Positions 11,039 through 23,700 of a stretch of 64,000 bases of DNA are shown piece by piece. The stretch is from NCBI GenBank assembly GCA_015501595.1, contig JADNRX010000133.1:1-64000 (forward strand), read 5' to 3'. The first letter of the stretch is position 1; every line of letters begins with the position of its first letter. The notes under the pieces are model-generated. The model had not been told where the DNA came from. It made no database searches and worked only from the letters and a program-made list of their open reading frames with translations. The translations under genes were made by a program, and so were the position numbers. This stretch comes from Hymenopellis radicata. Taxonomy: Eukaryota; Basidiomycota; Agaricomycetes; Agaricales; Physalacriaceae.

Positions 11039-11891
11039 GGATGTATATTTCTGGTGCAATTCGATTGATTCTTCCGTGTACGGCTCTTCTTGTACATCAG
11101 CGTTAGTGGCCACCTAGCAAGCGACTTCTGTCAAAGTTCAAACAATGACGCAACGAGTAACGCATACAAGATTGATAGAGGTGTCGAGTTGAGAGTCTGA
11201 TCTCATCTGGCAAAGGTACACATGACTTGGAGCGTCGCAATCAGCGATGGACATATAGCCGTTAAGCTAAGACGATAGAATCTGAACCTAGGGGTAGCCT
11301 TCGGTAGCAAGATATTGATTGCGAGCCGCAAAGGGAGAGGTTGAAAATGAAAGCATTCGATCGTGGGAGTTTTCCCTTTTCGGGCGCAACACGTCTCTCT
11401 TCCTAGCCACGATCTATTTCGCAGCTATTACACCGCCACTATGTCGCGACCCCACCGAATACTGGCATACTGCTATGGTACCCACTGACAATCCGAAGAC
11501 GCGTTTTCCATTCAAGAAATTACAGCGCTGTCGTCGGAAATCGCCTTTGACAATTATCCGCACTAGGTATGCTCCCATTTTCTATTCGCGTCTCCATTTT
11601 GACCGCCCGTGTACAGCGTTTGAAATACTGTTATCGCGTTATCTCCCGTTCTCTTGCAAAATACGCGACATCTCCCCCATTTTTCACGCGTCGAGCACGT
11701 CATTGCCGTCAAAATGGTGCTGGAATGTGACAATGGCACGGTCGACCAACGTTACTTGCTTCCGCGCTCTTCCGCTCTATCGGAAATACGTGATTGATTC
11801 ATCTGATGATGTACCGGGAAAGATATCTATAAGGCCGCCTGGGACTCACGCTCCTCTTTGGACTGCTACTGTCACTCGCCTACCTCGAGCC
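11039..11891. other. Intergenic, no gene seen
   Basis: This stretch separates two intact plus-strand genes and presumably contains the terminator of the first and the promoter of the symporter. A plus-strand frame is open from 11319 into the symporter start, but it has no family features before the ATG at 11892. No clear TATA box was found. Confidence 0.4.
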
Positions 11892-14430
11892 ATGTCTTCC
11901 AGCCCGCCCCTTCCCCAAGGCGTAGGATATGCCGTCGTGCTTGGACTCGGCCTCTTCTTCGCGTTAATGATGAACGTCATCAGTTGGATCCAGCTCAAGT
12001 TTTCCGATTTCTCGCCAAATGCTGCTTCAGAGTTCAGCGCTGCCAGTCGCTCGTTGAAAACGGGATTGGTGGTAGCTGGTATCATCAGCTCTTGTAAATT
12101 CCCCTTCATATATGCGTCTTCACTGTTTTTAACGCGGGAATATAGGGACATGGAGCTTAACTTTACTGCAAAGTGCCACGCAATCGTACAATATGGGTGT
12201 TTCGGGAGGCTGGTGGTAGGCCTTTTTCCAAGTACGTATGCAGATTTCGTTCTAATCATCCTTGAAGGTATGCAGTCGGCGGTACCCTCCAAATCGCGGT
12301 CTTCTCGGTGATCGCGAGCAAAGTCAAAATGAACGCCAACCGAGCCACCACATTTCCTGAGGCACGGAACCTACTTGTCTAGATATCTGTGTCTCACGTT
12401 CTTCCTAGGTTGCCTACATTCGCTTCGGTACAGCAGGCCATCTGGCCTTTCTTTGGTGTGGCCTCGTCTGTAATGCTATTGTCTCCGCGTGCATCCTGCT
12501 CGGAGGAGGTACTGTCGTATCCACATTGACGGGCATGGATGCCTACGCTGCTCTATTCCTGATCCCCGTTGGTGTCTCTATATACGTTGCTACTGGCGGT
12601 TTGCGCGCGACATTCATCAGCGACGCCACGCATACTTTCTTCTTGATTGGGATCCTTCTCTGCTTTAGCTTCACGTGCGTATGTGCACCCTTTCTCCCTC
12701 CGAGTTCTCACGTCCATTGTAGAGTCTTCGCATCATCCGATGTTATTGGCAGTCCTCGCAAACTTGCTGAGCTGTTAGCTCTCGCCGCTGAGAGTCATCC
12801 GGTGGAAGGAAACTACCATGGCTCCTACCTGACCTTCCGTTCTCGACCAGGTGCGATCTTTGCTGTCCAGGTAAGTACATCAATTTACGCCACTTACTCC
12901 ACGACTCATACAAATCCCACGTGTTCTAGTCCATCATTACGGGCTTTGGGCTAGTCACCTGCGACCAAGGTGAGCTATGGAGTGATTGTTGATTGACACA
13001 TTGACCGACACCTCCGGCCTCGTGTAGGATATTGGTCAAGAGCCATAGCTTCCAACCCCTCTACGACCGCGAAGGCGTACTTCCTTGGCGGCTTCGCGTG
13101 GTTTTCGATCCCGTTTACGTGCGGGACGAGTCTTGGACTGTCGGCGCGTGCACTTGGGACATTCTCCGATTTTCCTGCCTTGTCGGCGTTCGATGTTAGC
13201 GCAGGATTAGCTGCTGTAGAGGCCGTGACATATCTGTTGGGAAAAGCAGGAGCGGTCCTCATGCTGTTGTTGGTGTTTTTGAGTGTCACATCTGTTGGTT
13301 TTTCATTCTATTCATGACAACTCCACTCACGTGATGCCAGGCCTTGAGTGCTGAGATGATTGCTACATCGACTCTGCTTTCGTACGACGTGTATCGACAC
13401 TACTTTAGGCCCAAGGCCACCAGCACCGAATTGGTCACTGCATCGCGAGTTTTCATCGTTTTCTGGGCAATATTTTCTGGCGCGTTAGCATCTGTGTTCC
13501 ACGCAGTAGGAATTGTAGGTTGTCGATCCTCGTCTAAGGTCCTCAAACTGATTGTCATAACAGTCCCTTGGCTGGCTGTTTTACTTCCTGGGAGTATCAA
13601 CAGCATCAGGTGTCTTCCCTATTGCTCTGACATTCCTGTTCGTACTTGTTATTCTTTTTGCTACGCGTCATTAACGTGGAGTAATTCCAGCTGGAAAGAT
13701 CTCAGCACCGCTGGCGCCGTGGCCGGATCTATCGGTGGTATGGCGATTGCTCTTGTTGTCTGGCTCGCTACGGCCAAGGGGATTGGTGGGGAAATTACTG
13801 TTGACACGCTCAGTGACCAGTGGGTGTCGTTTGCTGGAAACGCAGCTGCCATCATTTCGGGCGGGATCCTATCTATCGGGCTTTCGCTCTGGCGTCCGGC
13901 GAACTTTGATTGGGAGAAGACGAGGAGGATGGAAGTCATCGGTGGAGATGGCAATTCTGATGAAGACGCTTCTGGGTCTTCATCCGTTGGCGAGGCGGAT
14001 GAGAAGGAGAAGTCCGGCGCAGATGAGCCTGTGGAGGTCGAGGCTGGAAGGAACGTAGATGGATTGGATTTGCGCGCGCTGCAGCACACCTATAGGGTTT
14101 ATGGGCTCATATTCATCGTCTTGACGTTGATAATAACATTCGTGAGCTCTCTACTTCTTTCCCCAGATTTCGTTCTAATTCTGAAAACTATAGATCATCC
14201 CTGTTCCGCTAGGAGCCTCACCATACATCTTTTCACACAAATTCTTTGCTGGGGTTGTTGGCATTATGTTTGTGAGTACTACTGGTTTGTTTCGTAGTCA
14301 AAGTGTTCAACTCATCCTTTTCTAGGTGTGGTTATTCCTGGCAACATTCCTCGTTGTCTTCCTCCCAATAATCGAATCAAGACACGCGTTAATTCGTATA
14401 ACAAGACATATTCTAGGTAGACAACAGTAG
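11892..14430 (+). CDS. DUR3-type urea/sodium:solute symporter
   Basis: A multi-exon gene encodes a sodium:solute symporter of the urea-transporter (DUR3) type, which imports urea and sometimes polyamines across the plasma membrane. Early exons are 11892-12093, 12146-12215, 12268-12361 and from 12409. Diagnostic stretches are QLKFSDFSPNAASEFSAASR, WTWS..LLQSATQSY, the Asn-rich ASKVKMNANRATTFPE, YIRFGTAGHLAFLWCGL, GGLRATFISDATHTF, ASSDVIGSP, GSYLTFRSRPGAIFAV, YWSRAIASNP and LSAEMIATSTLLSYDVY. About 14-15 hydrophobic segments are expected. A long acidic cytoplasmic loop (near 13920-14060) follows the NFDWEKTR segment. The end is IIESRHALIRITRHILGRQQ. The third intron (12362-12408) uses a GC donor. 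No disabling change was found. Confidence 0.88.
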
Positions 14431-14593
14431 ACAAAACGTAACGAAGAACACGATCTGCGGCCATCACCTGGCCATCACTGATGCTTCTTTCCGGTATTAA
14501 CAAGCCGTAATTAAGACCATGTGTTAACGCGTTAACTTCGGTCATCCTTAAGCTTTATCAACGACGGCCATCTGTCCATACAAATCTGTCCTC

Positions 14594-16217
14594 ATGCCCC
14601 GCGAATCGTACCCCTACGTTGAAGCGACGTTGCCACGCGCCGCTGAGTACGATTTCCCACCGCTCCTTGAACTCAAACCACCACCATTACCAACGACACT
14701 CCCTGCATTACCGTTTCCTCAACGTTCTCCATCATGGCTCTCGCCCGAATGGCATCATTCAACGCATATCGTGCCCGCTGCGTACCCAGGATCGGCCCCG
14801 CGTTCGACTTGCCACAGCCGCCGCCATTTGACGCGTCAGCAACCAAGGCGGAGCGGCGAAAAGTGCTCGTCGAAGTAGAGGCCCGGTTGCGTGAGCTCCG
14901 GGAGGCTGAGAAGAGGGCGAAGAAAGGGCAGAGGACGGATCTCCTGTGGATATGCTTGAACCGATATGTGCGGCGACGGGACCGGGAGGGCGTAACGCTT
15001 TTCCTGGCGCATGCCAATGGGTTTAATAAAGAGGTGCGTGACACTGGGTTTCGAGTGTTGACTTGTACTTGACTTTTGGCACAGACATGGGAACCGATGA
15101 TACGCTCTTTGTTGGCGCGCAAACACAACGTCTCGGAGATATGGGTTTGGGAGGCCGTGCAACATGGCGACTCTGCCATCCTGAACGAGGGCAAGCTCAA
15201 TTCGATGTGTACGTTCTATTTCCTGGACGTAGAGCTGGATTTTCTCATTGGGCAACAGTTCATTGGCACGAAGCCGTCCGTGATCTACTTCACTTTCTCG
15301 TGCATTATCTGCCCTCGGAGATTGTGGATGAACTGCCTGTTCATGTCCCGCGGATTCCTTGTCGTCAATATGTGGCCCGCTTTTCTCATGGCTTCAAGTC
15401 GCGGAAGCTTGTCATGGTTGGGCATTCCTTTGGAGGAGGAGTAACGTGAGTGCCGTTAGCCATTCTAGTTCCTCATACTGATATATGTGTATAGAACGTT
15501 AGCAGCGCTATACCACCCTGCCCTGTTTTCTTCCCTTATTCTTGTCGACCCAGTTATCCTTTATCCCAAGCCGCCATATGCTACGCGAGACGGCAACTCC
15601 AACACTCTAGCTGTAGACGCGCTTGGTCGGCGTTGGATTTGGCGTTCCAGGTTCGATTTTCTTCTTCGCTTCGCAGGACGTGAATTGACTCTGTTTCATA
15701 GAGATGAAGCGCGTAGCCAACTTTTGCTGTCACCCTTCTTTCAGCGCTGGCACCCGGACGTTCTTACTGCTTACATCGAGCATGGCATGTACGAGACGGC
15801 AGATGGAAATGTTGCCTTGAAGATGTCCCCGGTGCACGAAACGGTTTTGTTTAGCGATACCTGGACGGGTGGGGAGGAGGCATGGGTGAGAATGCACCGC
15901 GGTGAACTAGATGAGAGAATTGAGATACGGTGGATCTTTCCCGGCCGGGGAGAACGCGAGTGAGTTCAAAGTATGCACGCGGTCGTGGCGGCGGCTGACG
16001 TAGGCCAATATAGACTCGGTGCGCCGGGACAGACGCAGCTGCGGGCGTGGCTGAGGAAGGCGAATAGTTCAAACGTGTTGATAGATGGTTCGGGGCACCT
16101 CATTACGCATGAGAAGCCGGATGCTTTGGGTGAGTGTTTTCTGTTCGTATTGTATACTGGCTAATTATGGTTTTAGCTGAGGAGATTGCGATGTTTTGTT
16201 CACAGCAAGTACGATAA
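14594..16217 (+). pseudogene. Alpha/beta hydrolase, copy 1 (ABH-1), two frameshifts
   Basis: Seven exons at 14594-15033, 15085-15208, 15259-15445, 15495-15650, 15702-15959, 16014-16129 and 16177-16217 match exon sizes 124, 187, 156, 258 and 116 of ABH-2 and, apart from exon 2 (130), of ABH-3. The fold signature is LVMVGHSFGGG (nucleophile Ser in GxSxG) and DGSGHLITHEKPD (catalytic His). Compared with ABH-2, one C is missing in the CCC run at 14785-14787, which breaks exon 1 after VPAAYP. One T is extra in the TTTT run of the last exon, which replaces the ending GKL by CSQQVR. The 5' end, lost in ABH-2, is present here. Unless sequencing errors explain the two indels, this copy cannot make the normal protein. 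Confidence 0.75.
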
Positions 16218-16559
16218 TAAAGGGAAATTGTGATATTGTGTTTCCACAGTGTTTTGTCTCTAGAGATCGCTAGCCGTGTTGCTTCACTTACGCACAAGAG
16301 CTCTCGGCCCCAAGTTCATAAAGCTAAAGCTAGACAGGTTCAGGATACAGTGCCCATTCAATCTGTCATTACTGCATCCCCAACAAAGTTGTTACTCTGA
16401 AGGAACCCTGGCTGGCTGCTGCTTATTTGCCACGATTAAACGTAGGTCAAACTGACTGTAGTTCCGACCAAAGGCAGAAGAGCGGGAGGTCGCTTAACTT
16501 GAAAGCTCGCGTCGTGAGGACTCGGAGCCTGATACTCATCATCTGTTAGGTCTTTTCAA

Positions 16560-17510
16560 GTTGACTCAGATGAAGAGGACTCTGACTCGATTCTGGGGCC
16601 GTGCTCTGTCCGTCAACAGGACCGTGCCTCTTCGAGTTCGGAATTGACGGTGGAAGAATTCAAGCCATCACCCGACGACCCCCTAGCCGAGCTCAAGCAA
16701 CTGCTGAACATGACGAGCAGGTCAGCTCTCTTGTTTGCACTGATGCTCAAGTTCTAATTTTGTTGTTGATGTCAAAGTGGTCCCGCTATGGTGAAGTCGA
16801 TGCGAATGAAACGGACGCTTCAGATTCGAAAGCAACGGATGATGTCAAGGTGACACGTATCTTCCAAGGGATATACGTTCTTGAACTCATAAAGAATTCT
16901 GAACAGTACATCGGTGTGCTTCCGAAACTACTACAGAAACTCCACGACGTCGGGATATTGAGCGATGATTTTCGGGGTCTCTGCCACCTTCCGAAAGAGG
17001 GCTCGCGAAAGCGCCGCATCGATTTTCCAACAGTGCCTTGGAAATCAAGAGGCGCCGCGCTTGTGTATTACACCGTAAGGAACCAAACATTATTGAACTT
17101 GATATCTGCCGAATGACCGGGGCCAGGCATCATATGGAGACATTGTGAGTACCGAATTCTCTTATGTTCACTTAAAGAACATCTGCTTCCAGTTAAATCG
17201 TGCTGGACATTCATTAATCAAAAGGGTTTATTTGAGGGAGTCATTCGTGATCCCAGTAACCGTACCATCAAACTGGACGCTGGTTCGTGGATGTTCTACT
17301 TCGCTATGGTAGGCTTGCTGATGAAACATCAATCACAGGGCGTCGGAGACGAAGGAAAAAATATTTGAGCTCCCTACGAACGCGTCAGAAACTTTTGCTG
17401 AATACGGCGGAAGAGGAAGTGACAGGGAAGATCTGGTTAACCTTATAGTCTCGCGAAAAGGGTCCGAGGTTTCCGTACTGCGCACAAGCTGTTTCAGCCG
17501 CTCAGCGCTC
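16560..17510 (+). CDS. Uncharacterised gene X, copy 1 (structure uncertain)
   Basis: Not recognised. Coding-like segments include an acidic, Ser-rich stretch (VDSDEEDSDSILG) leading to PSPDDPLAELKQLLNM near 16560-16720, then VTRIFQGIYVLELIKNSEQ, LPKLLQKLHDVGILSDD and FRGLCHLPKEGS (about 16850-17000). Next come WTFINQKGLFEGVIRDPS and LDAGSWMFYFAM (17200-17310), then ETKEKIFELPTNASETFAEY (about 17345-17405). Fungal-type splice sites lie between several of them, for example GTAGGC at 17310 and ATCACAG at 17338. This suggests a real multi-exon gene or its remains. It sits between ABH-1 and the Mug135-like fragment and was duplicated with them. Confidence 0.35.
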
Positions 17511-17588
17511 AGACCAATATGGCCAAAATATGATATAAGCTCGGCGTTGACATTGTCTTTCACGTACCGGTGCCAAAACTGCACTGAC

Positions 17589-17780
17589 ATGGCCCTCCCT
17601 GTGCCCCCTAACGCTGCAGGCATCGTTCCGCCACTGCCGCCGGCGAACCCTCCGACCGTTGCAGATGCGAGAGCTGCACAAGAATACGCCGTGATGGTGC
17701 GCCAATCATACCGTGAGTTTATACCCGCCACTCTCAATGCTGGCTAAAGGAATGTCGGTCAGAATCGGGTGCCCTTGGGG
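17589..17780 (+). pseudogene. Mug135-like gene, 3'-truncated copy 1
   Basis: Exon 1 (17589-17712) encodes MALPVPPNAAGIVPPLPP and the following ADARAAQEYAV stretch, nearly the same as exon 1 of the complete gene at 41257. The GTGAGT intron and the first 18 bases of exon 2 are present. Similarity then stops at 17780, the border of the duplicated segment. The coiled-coil and C-terminal domain are missing, so this is a dead fragment. Confidence 0.85.
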
Positions 17781-20700
17781 GCCAAACTTGGAACAGAAGC
17801 TTACGGCGTGTCATAGAGGTCCTGTACAGACCCCACGCGCTTCCCAGCGTCGAAAGGGTCATGAAGGCGCCAGTTACTTCCTCCTTCCAGAATTCGACCG
17901 TAGAACGAGCGGAAGGTTGGATCCTCCCAACGTTCGAGCGATCCTCCGTCGAGGTGGGGCCCTAATTTGAACTGCATGTCTCCTCGCGCAGGTCCAGTTC
18001 TCAATCAGGCAAGGTATCAGTGGCAAATGTGAAACTTTCTTCCTTTTCTGGCTGCCGTTCGTGTCCCGTTTGCGCGGCTTGAGCTGCCGTTGAGTTTTGC
18101 ACTTTGCACGTCGTTAAGCTTTTTCGAAAAAACGCGAGAAGTTCAACTCAGGTTTTCGGAATTTTAACAATAGTTCCCCCTCCCGAAGGTAACATGTATT
18201 GAGCAAATAAGTAGGGGTATCCAAGGTGGTACTACGAAGGTGCGTGACCGGGTATGTCCAGTGTGGCGCACAAAAAAAAAAGGATACCGCCTCCCGACAG
18301 CAAGTACCAACTGTGTAGAAGCTGAATGCCGCGACATTCAGTCAAGCACGCTCAGACACCAGGGGTCTACACAGTCCACAGTAGGTGGTCGTCATCACCA
18401 TGGTACTCGCTCCAGTATAGCAGGCACACGGGAGAGGGAGAGGGGACATGGGAGGACAGCGTCCGTCTTTATACTCCCTGGCGGTGGCGGTGCTGTTGGT
18501 TCGTTTGTTGATGGTGGCAGTGCTATCTGTTCGTTTGTTGATTGCTTTAGAGTTGGACCAGGTGGTATGACGACACAGGCGCTTGTTGACCCGAACTATG
18601 ATTTCGAGTGTCCTCTGTTTCCCGTCCCCTCACAACGATGTGAAAGGTCTTCTCTGCAGCGTTCAAACAATATATACTTGTCCAGGTTTTCCAACATACA
18701 GCGTCGAGGATTCAAGACACAACTCCTGGTCATCCGGCAACCGCGGCCAGCAAGTGTGGCACGATAAATGTCCCTGGCAACACATGTTCGCTCTTGAGCC
18801 GAATTGGTCTAAGCATGTTCTGAGAATCTTAGTGGTGTCTCTCCCTTACTCATGGCTGAAATCCCCTTGAAAATACAAACTCAGTGCATGTAAATTCGCC
18901 TCAGAAACATAAGCGGAACCTCAACAAAATGCCAGACAAGTTCGCGGAAGACATGTGCTCAGGTCCCTCAATTCAAAGCTTGAACTTACGGTGATCACGG
19001 CTCCGTGGACTTGTCGGATTTTCCAGAGTCCTCCCTCACCCCACCATCACTCTACCGCGCGTGTCGTCGAGAACCGATGTACCCGATCCTCCTTCTCCAG
19101 GTTCGTTCTCTCCGCCACTTCACGTCGCGCTCTAGACTGACATTCTTTGAATTAGCTGTTCAAATTGAGATGGTAAGCATCTCACCTATGGCTCTTGTCG
19201 AAGCTGATGACTTCAAAGGCGGCCAGAGGCGCGAAGCTCTCATTCAGCCTCGTGTCCTCGCCTTCGTACTTCAATCACCCCTTCGGAGTCGATCCCAAGC
19301 ACCTCAGGATGGCGGCGATACAGCTGAGGGTCCGCGACCTGCATAGGTCTGTAAGATTACCTTTGACTGCGATACAACACCCAGTTTCCATGGAGTCAAG
19401 CCTTTCAGTCGACTACCACATGGGCTCAAGTCATCTTCTTCGACATGGACGAGTCCCAGCACAAAGACGATGTGGAGACTCCGACGGCGCGAGGTTGCTC
19501 GCCGCAAGGCAAAAGGTTTGTAGAATTTTAACCTGCTTGTCGAGTTGATTCTGATTATTCGGACATCAGTTTGAACAGAATTCCGATATGGAAAAGGTGA
19601 GATTTACCTTCGTTTTTAATGTTGTACCCGCTCAAATCATCCAGAATCAAGTTCGGCGACCCAGATCAGAAGTCATCAACCGCACTAAGTTTTCAGCACG
19701 CCGAATTCCTGGCGACAAGGAGGAAACGAAGAGGGCGAAGGACTTGTTTCGTATGGCGGACTCACGTTGGTAAGTGTTCCTTTATTTATTCAACTACAAA
19801 GCTAAGAAAGTGGGTCAGGAGGTTCTTACAGCGTGAGTTCGCTCGCTTCCTAGAGCTTGAGGTTCGTGGTTCCTTAGCGTTACCTTGGTTGATTCAAACC
19901 CCGCTCTGTAGCCCCCATGGGTTCAAGCTCAGTACAGCATAGCGGGAACATGCCCGCGCGGTTCGAGTATCATAACGTCGCTCACCGCGGTTCGTGAAAA
20001 TTTCGTTTAAACTTGGTCCGACTAACAGATCAATGTCAGTTCTTGTTCCTACCCCGTATCCGACTCATCTCACCTTCGACACATCTGAAATCAAGGTCGC
20101 GCCTGAACACGTATGGTCAAACCCGAGGGACTCTATAGAACTCGGGCCAGCAACAATCACCATCGAGAACGACCCCATTTGGACTTGATGCCGATTTAGA
20201 TCTGAGGGATTTTCAGCTTAATTCCGTGGCCTCGAGTCATACAGGTACGTTACCTTTAAATTTCGCTTCTGAAGTTGAACAGCTCAGTTAGGGAATTCTC
20301 CCCGAAGCCAGCCTCGAGATAGCCTGCTGTACAACGGACGCCTCGTCAAGACGTCGAGGCCGGCGCCGCCATCATTGCTGTCCCGCCTTTTCCACCTCGC
20401 GCAGTCAGAGCCGAAACTCGCCATCACCCACCCACCATCCTCCCGAGGTCAACCCTGCGATTAAGGCATCACCACTATGACGAAGTTCGAGAAATAAGGT
20501 GAATTCACCTTTCACTTATCCGCGTCGTGCTCAACTTTCGCTAGAACTGCGTATCCCAAGTGGGGAACGACGCCACACCCGAACTCGAACCATGATGTTC
20601 GCCCGATTCGAAACTTGATGGCGATTGGATCTGTTCAGGGTTCAGTGTTAACTCTGTGCTTTAGTTTTGGGGCAAGGAACAAACGGTACGTTGCCGTTCT

Positions 20701-23700
20701 ATTCGCATTGCGAAATTCAACATACCATTTAGGAAATTATTATCAGTCGCAGTCAACCGACATCGTGGGCGTTATAAGGCCATCATCCCGCACCTCTCGA
20801 CCTTCGAATGCTGGCCACCTCCACATCGTCGTCGTGCTCGCCGTCGCTGGATCTGCCCATTGCGACGAGGACCGCAAGAATTCACCATCGCGACAGACGT
20901 GGAGATCTACATGGTGTTGATAACCGGGAAATCGCGAGGAAAGTACGTACCTCATCATTTTGACCGTGCTTTCGTGTAACGAGGGTGCTATCAATTTAGC
21001 ATCTTGCTAAGTGGGGATTCCTAATGTGAGGTTGGCGGGTCCAGGGCGCGTTTGTGCGCCTTACACGTAGAGTACGAGTCAACAGAGAGAAGGTATGACT
21101 CTGTCTATTGCATGCCTTGCGTCGCTCAAAGACTCCCAGATTCAAACATGAACTGCGCGGATTCAAACGCCACATATCAAACTCGAACAGCAAGTTCGCC
21201 CCATTTGAGCCTTGATTCCGATCTGGATCTGAGGGAGTTAGTCACGAAGTCCGCGGGTTCGGGTAAGGCATGGCGTCACCATTTTTTTCAACCGTCTTCG
21301 AAATCCAACATACGAACTAGGAAATCATCAAGAATAACGCCCCAAGAGCTGCGAGCGCAGGGCGATACAACCTACCAGGTCCCCTGTTTAACGTCGCTCT
21401 CCGTCTTTCTCGCTAACACCGCGTACAGTTCAACGTTAACATCACGCCACCACCCATAAACCACCGAGTCCACCCTCGCTTTTAGGCGTTCAGCAACGGC
21501 GCGAATAGGGGGATAAAATGGTAGGATAATCACCCATCAAATGACAGCATCGCTGACACCGTCCTAGACCCGACGGAACGTTGAGCCAGTTACCCCGACG
21601 ACGCCACACTCTAAATTCAACCAACATGTTCGGACCCATTAGCGATGCGGATCTACAACCATCAGTCACATAGAAGATTTCTAGGAAAAGGAACAAAGGT
21701 ACGTTACATTTAATTGTCGTCATGTTCAACTTTTGAACATGACTCTTTAGGAAATTCTGCGGGACTTTGCCAGGGATTCGCGCGCGACCCACAGCAGCTG
21801 CACATGATCACCTCTCGAATATCACGACTCGCCGCCCGTCAAATCGACTATCGCAGTCGGCATCGAGCACGCCCTCCAACGGGCACTAAGTACACCACAC
21901 GGGAACAACAGCGGCAGGCGACTCAGGCGACGAAGAAACCGAGAAGAGCCCGCGATTAAGATCCAGATCTGGCTCGTTTCCATGAGCCGGGAATTCGCGA
22001 GGACTAGAAGATGTACGTACCACCTTCATCATGGTCCTCATCCTTTGATCTAACGAGGATATCAGGGCAACTCCCAAGTCCTCTCAAACCCTACACCCAC
22101 CTTCGGAGATGAAGCAAGAGCTTCGATGAGCGCACTTATCGCCTGCGTCGTCAACGAAGCCGACACGGACCCCGCCGCATCCTACAAGGCCAGGATATCA
22201 TGTACGTACCTTTCTAGTTTTATTTCCGCGTGTAGTAACGACGATGTTTGAAGAGCGTCCGTATTCATCGTCGTATTTTCCCGTGTTAGAGTGACGTTGA
22301 GGGTTGGCCGCGAAGGTGAGTTCGGGGTACGGATTGCCGACGTCGCCTCGGGGATACAAGGGCGTGTTTTTGACGCCGTACATGCAGAAAATCGGTAGAA
22401 TAGAAGTCGATTAACAATTAAGAGCACAGAAACCTCCACTATAATGTAAAATAGTAGTCCTAATGAATGAAAGATTCATCAGACAGTGAATTTGAACTTG
22501 TATAAACGTACCCGCACGGTTGGACCCGTCGCTGCCATAGACACTATATGTCCAACGTCGTTCACAAAGTCCAGGGCATCACAAGGGCATCGAAGGAGCA
22601 GCAAGATGTTCCTGAAGACACGATGCCTAAATGTCGGTCGAGTTTAACGTGACAAAAGATCCGCGCTCACCACAACACGCGGTCCTCGGTTTACGACCAT
22701 ATCAAGATCCATCAAATGTCAACGTGTGAAGTCTCGAAATAGTAAAGAATGGTGAGTCAAGGAACATTGTTTACAGTTTGTATGGAAAGCTTACCTTCAG
22801 GTTCCGTCTGTTTCCACGGCGCCAACACAATTCCATTGCGTAGTAGGATCCCCGGATGGTCCGCACTCGGCGCAGTTGTCCTTGATGGGCTGTTGTCGTG
22901 AATGCTCGAAGTGGTGAGCAGATCGTCGTGGTAAGAGGGCAAGTTCCAATTCGGGCAAACCCGAGTGATCGACATGACTTGTGCTTTCACTCTCACCATG
23001 TCAAGCTCAAATTCTCGCATCAATAATATACACACTTTCTCTCTGCCTGCGCGTGCTCAGCTTTGTTCGGAATTCACTCTCAGAATGTCTTGTTTGACAT
23101 CCCGACGGTTCTAGGGGCGCGACAACGCGTCAAACGCGTCTTATTCCACTTTCAACGGTCACTCCTCTTTCCGCTTCCGTCAATTTCGAGTTCTATTATC
23201 TATGACGAGCCACTGGTGTGCCTGTACAACTCAATCTTATCGCGTCGGGACCGGCAGCCTGGGAAGGCTGACGCGGCCTTTCCATCCTTGCCTCCATCCC
23301 CCATCTCGATTCAATCTGGACGTCACTCCTGCGGGAATCCCTCCTCGGCGTTAAAGGCGCTTGCGGATACAATACTCTGGACGCTTAATTCCGGGCGAAA
23401 TTCTTGTCAAGAGAATTCGAAACTCGCTGTACAGCATGCGGACTCGAAATTGGACTTCCATTCACCGGCGGTATGTGCCCACATTTTGTGTATGACGACT
23501 TATTATATCAATAGACTTTATTATAGATGCGCGGAGATCCGCAGACCTCGCGGTCTTGTGATTGTTACGCCATGTTGAAGTTCGCGCCGTGGAACCCTCG
23601 TTCTTTTCGTCATGGCTTCTTTGTTTACGTGGCGGCGTTACCATGGCCTGGATTACGACTTGGTACATTATATGGATCTGCGAACGTTCGACTTGAGGAA

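Larger units (their letters stand above)
14693..17780 (+). repeat. Segmental duplication, copy 1 (about 3.1 kb)
   Basis: Nearly identical to 38377-41448 over its whole length, introns and intergenic DNA included, with scattered substitutions and a few small indels. It covers ABH-1 without its 5' end, gene X and the first part of a Mug135-like gene. The left border lies beside the short shared word ACGACACT; on the right the copies part after CCCTTGGGG. Confidence 0.93.

Noticed and set aside
17333..17737. 134-codon minus-strand frame, also at 41001-41405
   Set aside because: It is the antisense of Mug135-like exon 1 and its upstream region; the plus-strand gene with matching introns explains it.
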